Translations under genes and position numbers: made by a program | The notes under the pieces: generated by a model | What the model saw: the letters and a program-made list of their open reading frames with translations, nothing else | The model's database searches: none | What the model was told of the DNA's origin: nothing | NCBI GenBank assembly: GCA_016235445.1 | Contig: JACRLB010000020.1 | Span: 18,896 to 82,895, forward strand | DNA from: Chloroflexota bacterium | GTDB taxonomy: Bacteria; Chloroflexota; Anaerolineae; Anaerolineales; Villigracilaceae | Length of the DNA stretch: 64,000 nucleotides | Direction: 5' to 3' | Shown here: positions 1-8,180 of the stretch, in pieces | Layout: each line of letters starts with the position of its first letter | Position numbering within the stretch: position 1 is the stretch's first letter

Positions 1-1
1 C

Positions 2-1783
2 CGGTACAATTTTTTTGCCGACTATCTCGTGGTTGGGTTAAGTATTGCGCTTGTCGCCATTCTTCAATGGCTGTTGATCAACCAGTTATATGAAAACATC
101 ATCAAAGCCAACAGGGAGCTGGCAGAACGGGAACTCATCGAGGAAAAACTCCGTGACGCTGAAAACCGCTACCGCAACCTCGTGGAAAGAATCCCAGCCG
201 TGGTGTATGTGGCCGAGCCTGGCATAAACGGGAAATGGCATTATATCAGCCCGCAAATTACGGCCATCACTGGCTTCACGCCGCATGAATGGCAGAGCGA
301 CAGTCAATTTTGGTTCGACCAAATGCACCCCGATGACCGCGGCATCAACATGGAACTAGAAACTCACGAACTCAAAGATGGCAGTATGCCCCGACTGGAA
401 TACCGCCTCAAAACAAAAGACGGACGCTATATTTGGATCTATGACGAAGGCTTGTTTTTCATAGACTCTCAAAACCAGGCGCTGGTGCAGGGTTTCATGC
501 TCGACATCACCGCCCGCAAAATGGCCGAGGAGCAACTAAAGGAACGCATCACAGACCTGGACGCCATTCGGGGCGTCAGCGAAGCCCTGGTAGTCAAAAC
601 CGACCTGAAAAACCTGATCGAACATACAGGCGATCAAATCAGGGCAACCTTCAGCGTATCCAGCCTTTTCATCGCCCTGATGGATACAGCCTCCAACTTG
701 ATCTACTTCCCCTATTATTACGATGAAAACCGCCCCGTTGAACAAGACACCCCTCTAAAGTTCGGAAAAGGCATGACATCCAGCGTGATGAAAACGAAAC
801 GTCCGCTGTTGATCAACGAGAATTGGATCGAAGTATCCGCAAAGCACGGCGCAATCTATTACGACAACAACCCCGCCAAATCATCGCTGACCGTGCCCCT
901 GCTGATTGGCGACCATGCCATCGGCGCCATTTCCATGCAGGATATGGAAATAGAACATGCCTTCACCGAAAATGACGTGCGCCTGCTCTCGACCATCGCG
1001 GCCAACCTTGCCGTGGCAATCGAAAACACAAGATTACAAGAATCCCTCAAGCGGGAATTAACCATCCAGGAAAAATTGGTAGCGCAGTTGGAATTGAAAA
1101 ACGCCGAACTGGAACGATTCACCTACACCGCCTCGCATGACCTAAAATCTCCCCTCATCACCATTCGCGGCTTTCTTGGCTATCTCGAACAGGATGCCCG
1201 CATCGGAAATTTCGAACGCCTGCACAGCGACGTGAAACGCATCTCGGAAGCCACCGAAAAAATGCACATCCTGCTCAATGAACTTCTGGAACTCTCCCGC
1301 GTGGGGCGGGTGATCAACGAACCCCAAACATTACCATTTCAAGAGATCGTTCAGGAAGCCCTAAAGCGGGTGGAAGGCCAATTGCAAGCGCGGCAGGTAC
1401 AGGTCAAAGTAGGAAGCGAACTGCCCGAAGTATTTGGCGACGCCGAACGCCTCATCGAAGTCATCCAAAACCTGGTGGATAACGCCTGCAAATTCATGGG
1501 CGAACAAAAAACTCCCGCAATCGAAATCGGGGCGCAAAAGCAGGCAGGCGAAAATATTTTTTACGTAAAAGATAACGGGGTTGGAATTCATCAAAAATTC
1601 CACGAAAAGGTCTTTGGCTTGTTCGATAAGCTCGACCCCAACACAAGCGGAACGGGAATTGGGCTGGCGCTTGTAAAACGAATTGTTGAAGTGCATGGGG
1701 GCAGGGTTTGGATTGAATCGAACGGAGTTGGAGAGGGCGCAACTTTTTACTTTACGCTCTCGGAAAATCCGCCTCCTCAATAA
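2..1783 (+). CDS. PAS-GAF sensor histidine kinase, 5' end outside window
   Basis: Sensor histidine kinase. The frame is open to the left edge: upstream of the GTG at 29 the codons read RYNFFADYL and run into a hydrophobic helix, so the true start and further membrane segments lie outside the window. Numbering from the GTG, there is a membrane segment at 1-20, a coiled linker, a PAS domain around 43-165, a GAF domain around 182-334 and a HisKA domain with the H-box SHDLKSPL (His370). The ATPase follows, with N-box NLVDNACKF and G-boxes DNGVGIH and GTGIGLAL. The HWE-like spacing and the light coiled coil before HisKA resemble phytochrome-like bacterial kinases. No response regulator is adjacent, so the partner is unknown. 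The ligand of the PAS and GAF domains cannot be inferred. Confidence 0.9.
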   Translation, partial: RYNFFADYLVVGLSIALVAILQWLLINQLYENIIKANRELAERELIEEKLRDAENRYRNLVERIPAVVYVAEPGINGKWHYISPQITAITGFTPHEWQSDSQFWFDQMHPDDRGINMELETHELKDGSMPRLEYRLKTKDGRYIWIYDEGLFFIDSQNQALVQGFMLDITARKMAEEQLKERITDLDAIRGVSEALVVKTDLKNLIEHTGDQIRATFSVSSLFIALMDTASNLIYFPYYYDENRPVEQDTPLKFGKGMTSSVMKTKRPLLINENWIEVSAKHGAIYYDNNPAKSSLTVPLLIGDHAIGAISMQDMEIEHAFTENDVRLLSTIAANLAVAIENTRLQESLKRELTIQEKLVAQLELKNAELERFTYTASHDLKSPLITIRGFLGYLEQDARIGNFERLHSDVKRISEATEKMHILLNELLELSRVGRVINEPQTLPFQEIVQEALKRVEGQLQARQVQVKVGSELPEVFGDAERLIEVIQNLVDNACKFMGEQKTPAIEIGAQKQAGENIFYVKDNGVGIHQKFHEKVFGLFDKLDPNTSGTGIGLALVKRIVEVHGGRVWIESNGVGEGATFYFTLSENPPPQ

Positions 1784-1820
1784 CCCTTGAAAACTCCACC
1801 GAACTTTCGGAGGAGTAAAT

Positions 1821-1946
1821 AGACGTTATCAGTCATCTTCACCCCCACCAACGAAGGGATTGTCACATCCATGTTGTTCGGCGCGGCGGGTTTAATGTTG
1901 TATCAATATCGAATGAGACAAATAGAGAATAGACGTTATCGGTAAT
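1821..1946 (+). pseudogene. Possible gene remnant (C-terminal fragment of a small membrane protein)
   Basis: An open stretch without a good start codon reads TLSVIFTPTNEGIVTSM, then a hydrophobic segment and a basic tail YQYRMRQIENRRYR before TAA at 1944. It looks more protein-like than random spacer, with a short membrane helix and basic end, but there is no RBS and a stop lies directly before it. It sits between two direct copies of TAGACGTTATC (1820-1830 and 1930-1940), so it may be a gene end left behind by repeat-mediated rearrangement. It may equally be chance. Confidence 0.2.
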
Positions 1947-2060
1947 AACCCACAAGCTTTAATGGGACGCAGATAAACGCTGATTTTCGCTGATTTAAAA
2001 GAATTTATCTGTGTTTTTCTGCGTGAATCAGCGTCCCAATTTTATTTCCGATAACGTCTA
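1930..2060. repeat. MITE-like inverted-repeat element
   Basis: A perfect 13-bp inverted repeat, TAGACGTTATCGG (1930-1942) and CCGATAACGTCTA (2048-2060), bounds 131 bp. Nested inside is a second imperfect inverted repeat built on GGGACGCAGATAAACGCTGA and the mirrored AATCAGCGTCCC. A further direct copy of TAGACGTTATC lies at 1820-1830. No target-site duplication is evident. With the sequence to its left it fills most of the 1784-2109 gap, where no convincing full gene is seen. Confidence 0.6.
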
Positions 2061-2109
2061 ATGATTAATTAAAAGAAGGCGGCCAAACTTAAAACTCGGC
2101 AGCCTTGAA

Positions 2110-2484
2110 TCAATTACAGACAGGGGCTATCCAAAAGCCAAGTATGGGAACACAGGAAAATACAACCAGCGCGACAACAGACATACCCACTACTATTTGC
2201 GCAGGATATACTGAAGATGTACTTCCCTTAAGTAACAAAAATACTCCAAGCCACAGGACAAAACTCACTATAAATACGAGGGGTAGACTATCAAAATAAC
2301 TTGAATTCGTACAACCATTATCAAAATAGTTTGCCGCATATCCTGTCGCCAGCGCGGACACAATTGCACCGCCTCCATATTTGATTAATCCCCATAGAAA
2401 TTTTAGCGCATTGGCATTCTGGCCTGAAGGATCTTTCACTTCATTCGAGTTCGGATTTTCGGATGAATTCGAAGGCTCTTTCAT
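2110..2484 (-). CDS. Small membrane protein of unknown function
   Basis: 124 residues. A polar Ser/Asn-rich N-terminus (about 1-25) is followed by three hydrophobic segments near residues 33-50, 64-84 and 95-118, giving a small integral membrane protein. An AGGAG motif lies about 6 bases before the ATG, which supports the start. I do not recognise a family. It follows the AOR gene at 2538 on the same strand with a 50-base gap, so it could be co-transcribed, but nothing in its sequence links it to that enzyme. Confidence 0.6.
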   Translation of the reverse strand: MKEPSNSSENPNSNEVKDPSGQNANALKFLWGLIKYGGGAIVSALATGYAANYFDNGCTNSSYFDSLPLVFIVSFVLWLGVFLLLKGSTSSVYPAQIVVGMSVVALVVFSCVPILGFWIAPVCN

Positions 2485-2537
2485 AGAACATCTCCTGGCA
2501 AAACATTCTGCCTTTACGATAATCTCTGATAAATAAT

Positions 2538-4250
2538 CTATTCAATCCCATCGAAAATATGGTCGAGCGTTTCCTCGCTCACATCGAAGACCGAGCCGTT
2601 TTCAGGGATGGCTTCCCTCATCATCCAATCAGGCAGGCGGTCATCTTTGGCAGTGAATCCTGCTCGTTTATTAAACTCCCGTTCCAGCTTAATGGTCTGC
2701 TTGCCGAGTTCCTGCAAAATAGTATCGGGCAGGTCATCCCAGCCATAACGCGCTTTCAATAAGCGTTTCACCACGCCATCGGGAGTAGCCGCATACCCAA
2801 AGCCAGCGAAGATGCACGCGCCAATCGTATCGTAACCAGCCATATTTAACTGCGCGTTCAACGAGGCATCTTTTTGTTGAGTCGGGTCCAGGTGATTAAC
2901 CTTGGCGCGGATGGTCAACCCGCAAGTGTGGTCTGCGCCCTGCGGAGTCGTTGCGTAAGTGACGCCCGTCCCTTTGATGGAGCGTGGCTCGTACGCAGAC
3001 ATGGCCTGTCCCTTCACGGCAGGTACGCGCTCAATGTTGTATTTCCTGCCAACAGTCACCGCGCCATCACCGAGGATTCGCCCAAGCTCAGTGCCTGCGC
3101 GAATTTCATCAATCAACTTCTGGGCATCTTCTTCACTGCCCCAGCGCATGAGGCCCGCTTCGGCGGCAACGCCCAATGAGCCGCCGATTTCAATCGAATC
3201 AAGGCCCAGATCATTCACATGCCAGTTGAGTCGGCCAATCGCATCCAGCGAGTCAATATCAATATTCGTGCCCATCAAGCCGATGGTCTCGTACTCCAAC
3301 GGCGAGACGATGATCTTGCCATCCTCCCCGCCAAAGACATTCGAGCACTTAATGGTGCATCCAGCCATGCAAGCATGGGCAGGGTCAGAAGGTTTGCCAC
3401 GCGTCAACGTAAACTCGCGCAAAGCCTCGCCGCTGATGTTTTCCACCTTATCGAATGTACCGCGTGAAAAATTATGAACGGGAATGCCCGCAAACTGCTG
3501 GGTCAATTGCGCCATCGCGGCCGTGCCGTAATCACGATACGTCACCGATTGCGGATGTTCCATCACCGCTTTGGTGTAATCCTTCTGCGCGACTTTAAAC
3601 GCTTCGGGATTCGCGATGGCAGGCTTCTGCCCACCGGCATGGTCGAACACGACGGCTTTGATTCCCTTCGAACCCATCACCGCGCCGAGTCCACCGCGAG
3701 CGGCAATACGCGAGGGAATTTTATCCTTGTCGAGATTCTGAATGCCAGCGGACTTCATGCGCATTTCACCGCCAGGGCCGATCAACGCAATGGCGACTTT
3801 ATCGCCATATTTTTCCAGCAGTTTCGGTGCGGTTTCGTAAACGCCAACCCCCACCAGGTCATCGGCCTTTTCCCATTTCGCACCATTCATTGACAGATGC
3901 AAAACCCAATAGCCATCTTCCTTTGGAGTGTCTTCGATGATCAAGGCATGGATGCCCATGAAGGCCATGTGATAGCCTGTCCGCCCGCCTGCGTTGGCTT
4001 CCTTGACTCCGCCAGTCAGCGGAGATTTCCCGCCAATGGAAATTCTATCGGTGGATGAAAGCATGTGCCCCACCAGCAGACCCGGCGCAAAGATGAGTTT
4101 ATTCCCCGCCCCAAGCGGATCACACTTCGCGTCGACTTCGTCAACCAGAATATGCGCGAGCAGTCCACGCCCGCCGAGGCGGGACCATGCTTGAGGAACA
4201 GGCTCCACTTTCAAGGTTTGGGTGCGAACGTTGATGCGCCAAATATTCAT
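2538..4250 (-). CDS. Aldehyde:ferredoxin oxidoreductase family protein (AOR 1)
   Basis: Tungsten/molybdenum bis-pterin enzyme that oxidises aldehydes to carboxylic acids and reduces ferredoxin. The N-terminal AOR domain shows the family GGRGL, SIGGKSPLTGG and ARGGLGAVMGSKGIKA motifs. The [4Fe-4S] ligands appear as C296-x3-C300-x3-C304 with a fourth Cys at 481 (numbered from the first of two Met), so the first spacing is one residue longer than the usual CX2CX3C seen in its neighbour at 8181. At about 570 residues it is slightly short for the family. Of two possible starts six bases apart, the second (4250) is chosen because GGAG lies 8 bases before it. A terminator hairpin separates it from the upstream small gene. 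The substrate is unknown; the surrounding aminotransferases suggest amino-acid-derived aldehydes. Confidence 0.9.
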   Translation of the reverse strand: MNIWRINVRTQTLKVEPVPQAWSRLGGRGLLAHILVDEVDAKCDPLGAGNKLIFAPGLLVGHMLSSTDRISIGGKSPLTGGVKEANAGGRTGYHMAFMGIHALIIEDTPKEDGYWVLHLSMNGAKWEKADDLVGVGVYETAPKLLEKYGDKVAIALIGPGGEMRMKSAGIQNLDKDKIPSRIAARGGLGAVMGSKGIKAVVFDHAGGQKPAIANPEAFKVAQKDYTKAVMEHPQSVTYRDYGTAAMAQLTQQFAGIPVHNFSRGTFDKVENISGEALREFTLTRGKPSDPAHACMAGCTIKCSNVFGGEDGKIIVSPLEYETIGLMGTNIDIDSLDAIGRLNWHVNDLGLDSIEIGGSLGVAAEAGLMRWGSEEDAQKLIDEIRAGTELGRILGDGAVTVGRKYNIERVPAVKGQAMSAYEPRSIKGTGVTYATTPQGADHTCGLTIRAKVNHLDPTQQKDASLNAQLNMAGYDTIGACIFAGFGYAATPDGVVKRLLKARYGWDDLPDTILQELGKQTIKLEREFNKRAGFTAKDDRLPDWMMREAIPENGSVFDVSEETLDHIFDGIE

Positions 4251-4274
4251 AGCCATTTCTCCAAGTCAAAAATC

Positions 4275-4304
4275 AAAAAACGCCGCAACCTTGTGGGTGC
4301 GGCG
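4275..4304 (-). terminator. Rho-independent terminator of the 4323-4559 gene
   Basis: Reading the minus strand, a GC-rich stem (CGCCGCA with TGCGGCG, 4281-4304) is followed by six T residues and a T-rich stretch. It lies just after the stop of the small gene and before the AOR 1 start, so AOR 1 probably has its own promoter or depends on readthrough. Confidence 0.75.
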
Positions 4305-4322
4305 ATCTCCATCCTGCGAGCC

Positions 4323-4559
4323 TTACTTGTCTTTGCCGCCAAGCAGACCGCCAAGCAGGCTGGCCGCATCATCCAGGCCAATACCGTCGCTCAGGTCCAC
4401 GTTCCCTGCGAGAATCGCTTCCAATGACCCAGCCATTTCAGGCGGTAATTTTTTCTTGAGCATGTCAAGAACTACAATCACAGACTGTTTGGCTTTTTCC
4501 TGGGGAATACCCACCTTCTTGGCAACCACCCCTGAAATCTCTGTTACGATGTCAGACAT
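4323..4559 (-). CDS. Small helical protein, DUF2267/DUF937-like
   Basis: 78 residues, predicted all-helical. The KLPPEMAGSLEAILAG segment followed by a Gly-rich tail (SLLGGLLGGKDK) resembles the small DUF2267/DUF937 proteins, whose function is poorly known. An AGGAG motif (about 5 bases before ATG) supports the start. A strong terminator follows its stop, so it seems to be a single-gene or operon-end unit after the aminotransferase at 4626. The family assignment is by eye only. Confidence 0.6.
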   Translation of the reverse strand: MSDIVTEISGVVAKKVGIPQEKAKQSVIVVLDMLKKKLPPEMAGSLEAILAGNVDLSDGIGLDDAASLLGGLLGGKDK

Positions 4560-4625
4560 TTTTACACTCCTTTACACCAAATGAAATTTTGACCATGCTA
4601 ACATAGCTTATATGGATTGGCAAAT

Positions 4626-5984
4626 TTACGCAAACAACGATATCACCGCTTCCCTGAATACCTTCGTGTGATGATCCACATCGGCTTGAGTTGTCTCTGG
4701 CGAGATCAATGCCATATTGTGAAAGGGCGTCATCAGAATGCCGCGGTTCAAAGCGTAGAGATGCATGTAGCGGTCTAGCTCGGGGTCAATGGCGGCGTGG
4801 GCTTCTCCTCCATTTTTCGGCGGATTGGGACGGAACCAGTATTCAGAGCGGTTGCCCAATTGCTTGACGATCCACGGTAATTCAAATTCCTTGATGACAG
4901 ACTGCACGCCTTCGGTGAATTTTTCCTGCAAGGCAGTCGCTTTGGAATAAAACTCTTCCGTCAGAACATGTTGCAGGGTGGCTTTCATCGCCGCAATGGA
5001 CAGGGCGTTGCCTGCCAGTGTGCCGCCGATACCGCCCACATCCGAGTCTTCGACTGAGAGTTTGGCAGTGAAGGCTTGTGATACTTCTTCGGTGAAGCCA
5101 TAGATCGCGGCAGGCACTCCTCCAGCGAGGGGTTTGCCGAGGGTTAAGAAATCAGGCTGAAGACCGAAAGAGGCGGTGTATCCGCCAGTACCAGTGCAGA
5201 TTGTGTGAGTCTCATCAATGATGAGATACGTCCCGTATTTGCGGGTGATCTCGCGCAGGGCTTCGTGATAGCCGGGGTTGGGATGAATGATGCCGATGTT
5301 GGTCATCGCGGGTTCGGCAAGGACGGCGGCAACATCACGGGCAGAAAGCGCGGTTTCGAGCGCGCCGATGTCATTGAACTCAATCACCTTGGTGGTTTCG
5401 CGCGGATCAATTTGCGGACCCATGTTGTTGGCGCGCGGCATGGGCGTACCTTCTTCATCGAGGGTGATGAAGGTCTCGTCCACGGAGCCGTGATAGCAAT
5501 AGTTGAAGACGAGAATCTTTGGGCGGCCTGTGATGAGACGCGCCATGCGAAGCGCGAAACGATTCGCGTCGGTGGCGGTGAGGGCGAACTGCCAGTAGGG
5601 AAGTTTGAAGCGGCGTTGAAGTTCCTCGCCCACCCAGATCACATCTTCATACGGCAACATAAGCGTGATGCCTTTTTGAATTTGCCCGGTGATGGCTTTG
5701 ACGGTGGCATCGGGCGCGTGGCCTGTCATTGCACCTGTGTCGCCGAGGCAGAAGTCGATGTAGTCATTGCCGTCCACATCGGTGAAGTGCGCGCCTTTGG
5801 CTTCTTTGACAAAGACGGGAAATGAACCCGCCCAACGAATCATCCATAACATCGGCACGCCGCCATGCAATGACTTGCGCGCGCGCTGATACAGTTCGTA
5901 GGATTTGGGGTGAGTTTTGTGGAAGAGTTGTTCTTCGGATTGAAGGAGTTTTTCTAGTTTTGTGCGGTTTATAGTTTGCTTCAT
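4626..5984 (-). CDS. Class III aminotransferase, glutamate-1-semialdehyde aminotransferase-like
   Basis: 452-residue PLP-dependent fold-type I aminotransferase. The PLP lysine is K284 in TLGKPLAGG and the pyridine-N-binding Asp is D258 in LIIDETH. The layout (GHAPDATVKAI near 88, CYHGSVDE near 163) is closest to the HemL-like subgroup that transfers amino groups within or between omega-amino and 2-amino acids. A true HemL is doubtful: the typical SGTEA motif is replaced by LTATDANRFALRMAR (135-149), and no haem genes are nearby. Context (AORs, other class III enzymes) points to catabolic transamination. The start lies 13 bases after the end of the frameshifted TumE reading frame, so the two may share a transcript. 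Confidence 0.85.
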   Translation of the reverse strand: MKQTINRTKLEKLLQSEEQLFHKTHPKSYELYQRARKSLHGGVPMLWMIRWAGSFPVFVKEAKGAHFTDVDGNDYIDFCLGDTGAMTGHAPDATVKAITGQIQKGITLMLPYEDVIWVGEELQRRFKLPYWQFALTATDANRFALRMARLITGRPKILVFNYCYHGSVDETFITLDEEGTPMPRANNMGPQIDPRETTKVIEFNDIGALETALSARDVAAVLAEPAMTNIGIIHPNPGYHEALREITRKYGTYLIIDETHTICTGTGGYTASFGLQPDFLTLGKPLAGGVPAAIYGFTEEVSQAFTAKLSVEDSDVGGIGGTLAGNALSIAAMKATLQHVLTEEFYSKATALQEKFTEGVQSVIKEFELPWIVKQLGNRSEYWFRPNPPKNGGEAHAAIDPELDRYMHLYALNRGILMTPFHNMALISPETTQADVDHHTKVFREAVISLFA

Positions 5985-5997
5985 GGTTATTGTTTGC

Positions 5998-6352
5998 CTA
6001 TGGCAAATTCAATTCTGCCAATATTTTTTCGACTTCATCCAAAAATTCCTGAAGTTCGATTCCGCGCTGGCCTTCAAGACTGAAATCGTGATCTTCAGGC
6101 GCGGTGTGAACATGCCTGTGCCAGCCGGCCATCCAATTCATCGCGCGCGAACAACCTGCTTCCATTGTGAATCAGCACAAGATTCGTGGTTTGGAAACGG
6201 TCATTCCGATAAACCTGCACGAACAAATCGGTGGAAATATACAAACGCGCTTTTATGAGACTCAGGGTTTGATCAAGTATTTCCATGCGGATAAAATACT
6301 TGCGGCGTTTCAGTTCCTTCTGCAAGTCATTTGCAAGATCGGAAACAGTCAT
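5998..6352 (-). pseudogene. TumE-family toxin gene (DUF6516-like), frameshifted
   Basis: The first frame, from ATG at 6352, encodes MTVSDLANDLQKELKRRKYF and onward to FARDELDGR, then would end at 6095. From about 6130 a second minus-strand frame continues without a break as WHRHVHTAPEDHDFSLEGQR, through a coiled tail, to a stop at 5998. The W-H-R-H-x-H block is characteristic of TumE-type proteins, so one base too many near 6121-6133 (in a GGCCGGC run) splits one gene of about 117 residues. It may be real inactivation of a toxin or an assembly indel. The upstream partner overlaps it by 4 bases. Confidence 0.7.
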
Positions 6353-6651
6353 ACTTTTTTGCTCAAGGGCTTGAGTTTTTTAATTTCATCCTGCATGTCT
6401 TCAATGCCAGTCACGGCCAGTTCCCAATCAAAGTAATCCTGCTCGGCGTTGGAGTTCAATGCCGCCGCCAGCATTTTCTTGCGGAAAGAGTCAAACGTCT
6501 CCTGATATTTTTCCTGCAATTGACGCGCCATGCTCTGATATTTGATCAGGTTTTTTTGCGCCTTTTCAAGCAGTAATTCTGCAATCGCCTGTTCGGGGTT
6601 GAGATTGGGAAATAAACGCCTGGCGCTGGATTCAAGAGTATTAAGTGTCAT
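6349..6651 (-). CDS. Putative partner (antitoxin) of the TumE-like protein, coiled-coil
   Basis: 100 residues, strongly helical and charged, with long amphipathic segments (EKAQKNLIKYQSMARQLQEKYQE). No helix-turn-helix is visible, so it is not an obvious DNA-binding antitoxin. Its stop overlaps the ATG of the TumE-like gene by 4 bases, the arrangement expected for translationally coupled toxin-antitoxin pairs. The antitoxin role is inferred from position alone. The surrounding genes are metabolic, so this two-gene cassette looks inserted between two aminotransferase genes. Confidence 0.65.
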   Translation of the reverse strand: MTLNTLESSARRLFPNLNPEQAIAELLLEKAQKNLIKYQSMARQLQEKYQETFDSFRKKMLAAALNSNAEQDYFDWELAVTGIEDMQDEIKKLKPLSKKV

Positions 6652-6679
6652 GGTTACCTCTGCTGAAAATTATACTCTT

Positions 6680-6775
6680 TTGAAGTAGACAAGTACACAT
6701 GTGTGCAGGTAAACACGAAAAAAACATTGCCTGCTTTTATACGTGTTTACCTGTTTCTGTGTCTATTTTTTTACT
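6680..6775. repeat. Dispersed spacer repeat (GTAGACA/GTTTACC family), copy 1
   Basis: Spacer made of alternating GTAGACA / GTAAACA units and their complements (ACGTGTTTACCTGTTTC), able to fold on itself. Related copies fill the gaps at 21032-21120 and 36527-36602. In each case it separates metabolic genes on one strand. Confidence 0.5.
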
Positions 6776-8051
6776 TTATCGTTTCCTTCAACGCTTCGCT
6801 GAATATCTTCAAGCCATCGTTAATCTGTTCGCCCGTCACATTCAACGGCGGAATCCAGCGCAGGGTGTTGTCGTAGGTTCCGCAGGAGAGGAGCAACATG
6901 CCTTTTTCTTCGGCGGAGTGAATGACGTCTTTCACCAATTGCTTGGCCTTGGACTGGCTTCCGTCCACGATGAATTCGGTGCCGACCATGAGTCCGAGAC
7001 CGCGCACATCGCCAATTTGCGGATATTCTTCCTGCAATTTGCGCAGACCTGTCATGAGTTGGATGCCTTTGTCTGCGGCATTCTCCAGCATTTTTTCGTC
7101 TCTCATCGCGCGGACAGTTGCCACGCCTGCCGCACAAGCGACTGCGTTCCCGCCATATGTTCCGCCAATCGAACCGACATCGAGTTTCTTCATAATGTCT
7201 GTGCGGCTGAAGACGGCAGAGAGCGGCATTCCCGAAGCAATGCCTTTCGCGGCGGTGATGATATCTGGTACAACGCCGAAATGTTCGAGTGCGAACCATT
7301 TGCCCGTGCGCCCAAAACCCGACTGCACTTCATCAAAGATGAGCATAATGCCGTGCTTGTCGCATATCTCGCGCAGACCTTTCATAAAGGAGGTTGGCGG
7401 GACGATGTAGCCACCCTCCCCCATCACGGATTCGACCAGGATGGCGGCGGTATCTTTGGGCGCGGTTTGTGAAGCGAGGAGATATTCAAGCTGTTCCAAC
7501 GCATACGCAGAGGCTTGCTCTTCGGTCATGTTCAAGTGGAAGGCATACGGGAATGGCGAAACATAAATGCCAGCAGGCAGTGGGCCAAAGCCTGTGCGGT
7601 AGCCCGTCTTGGAAGTGGTCAACGCCATGGTTTGAGCGGTGCGTCCGTGGAAGGAGCCGTTGAAGACGATGATATTCTGCCTGCCTGTGGCGGCCTTGGC
7701 AATCTTGACCGCATTTTCCAACGCCTCCGCGCCAGAGTTGGCGAAGAAGAAACTATCCATCGAAGGCGGGACGATCTTGCGAATCTCTTCGATGAGTTGC
7801 AGCATCGGCTTGTGGATGACGATGTTAGCCTGCGCGTGCAAGAACAAGCCAGCCTGTTCGCGGATGGCTTCCACGACCTTCGGGTGGCAGTGACCTGTAT
7901 TCGTCACGCCGATGCCGCTGGTGAAGTCCAGCAGTTTTTTGCCGTCATCGGTGTAGATGTACGCGCCTTCGGCACGGTCGGCAACAAAATTAAAGATGCG
8001 ACTCCATGCGGGAGTCATGTGGGGGAAGTTATCTTGATAGAGTTGGCTCAT
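6771..8051 (-). CDS. Class III aminotransferase, 4-aminobutyrate/acetylornithine aminotransferase-like
   Basis: 426 residues from the chosen start. PLP lysine K269 (ITAAKGIASG), Asp D240 in IFDEVQSGFGRTG, and phosphate-binding SGAEALENAVKIAK near 106-120 are all intact. The closest subgroup by motif is GabT/ArgD-like: it would move the omega-amino group of GABA or related omega-amino acids to 2-oxoglutarate or pyruvate, giving a semialdehyde. The longer frame to 8099 reads through the AATTGGTAATT spacer repeat, so the Met at 8051 with an AAGGAA motif just upstream is preferred. It follows the second AOR gene; the aldehyde product and an aldehyde oxidase side by side are suggestive. Confidence 0.88.
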   Translation of the reverse strand: MSQLYQDNFPHMTPAWSRIFNFVADRAEGAYIYTDDGKKLLDFTSGIGVTNTGHCHPKVVEAIREQAGLFLHAQANIVIHKPMLQLIEEIRKIVPPSMDSFFFANSGAEALENAVKIAKAATGRQNIIVFNGSFHGRTAQTMALTTSKTGYRTGFGPLPAGIYVSPFPYAFHLNMTEEQASAYALEQLEYLLASQTAPKDTAAILVESVMGEGGYIVPPTSFMKGLREICDKHGIMLIFDEVQSGFGRTGKWFALEHFGVVPDIITAAKGIASGMPLSAVFSRTDIMKKLDVGSIGGTYGGNAVACAAGVATVRAMRDEKMLENAADKGIQLMTGLRKLQEEYPQIGDVRGLGLMVGTEFIVDGSQSKAKQLVKDVIHSAEEKGMLLLSCGTYDNTLRWIPPLNVTGEQINDGLKIFSEALKETIK

Positions 8052-8065
8052 GATTTCCTTCAGGG

Positions 8066-8180
8066 CAGAGATTGGTAATTGGTAAATAGTAATTGGCACA
8101 GTACCGAAAAATTGGAGATGGAATTCATCATCCCATCTCCAATCTCTAATTACAAATTACCATTTACTACTTTCCACTTT
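8066..8180. repeat. Dispersed spacer repeat (AATTGGTAATTGG family), copy 1
   Basis: A-T rich spacer of GGTAATTGGTAAATAGTAATT and the complementary TAATTACAAATTACCATTTA arm, forming a long imperfect hairpin. Sister copies lie at 18122-18188 and 19663-19716. They do not block the operon direction and appear only between minus-strand catabolic genes here. Confidence 0.55.

Noticed and set aside
4626..5984. Calling this gene hemL
   Set aside because: HemL-like fold, but no haem genes nearby and a catabolic context; the typical SGTEA motif is altered.
6699..7472. Plus-strand frame of 257 codons opposite the GabT-like aminotransferase
   Set aside because: Antisense shadow, rich in His/Cys/Phe by codon mirroring.
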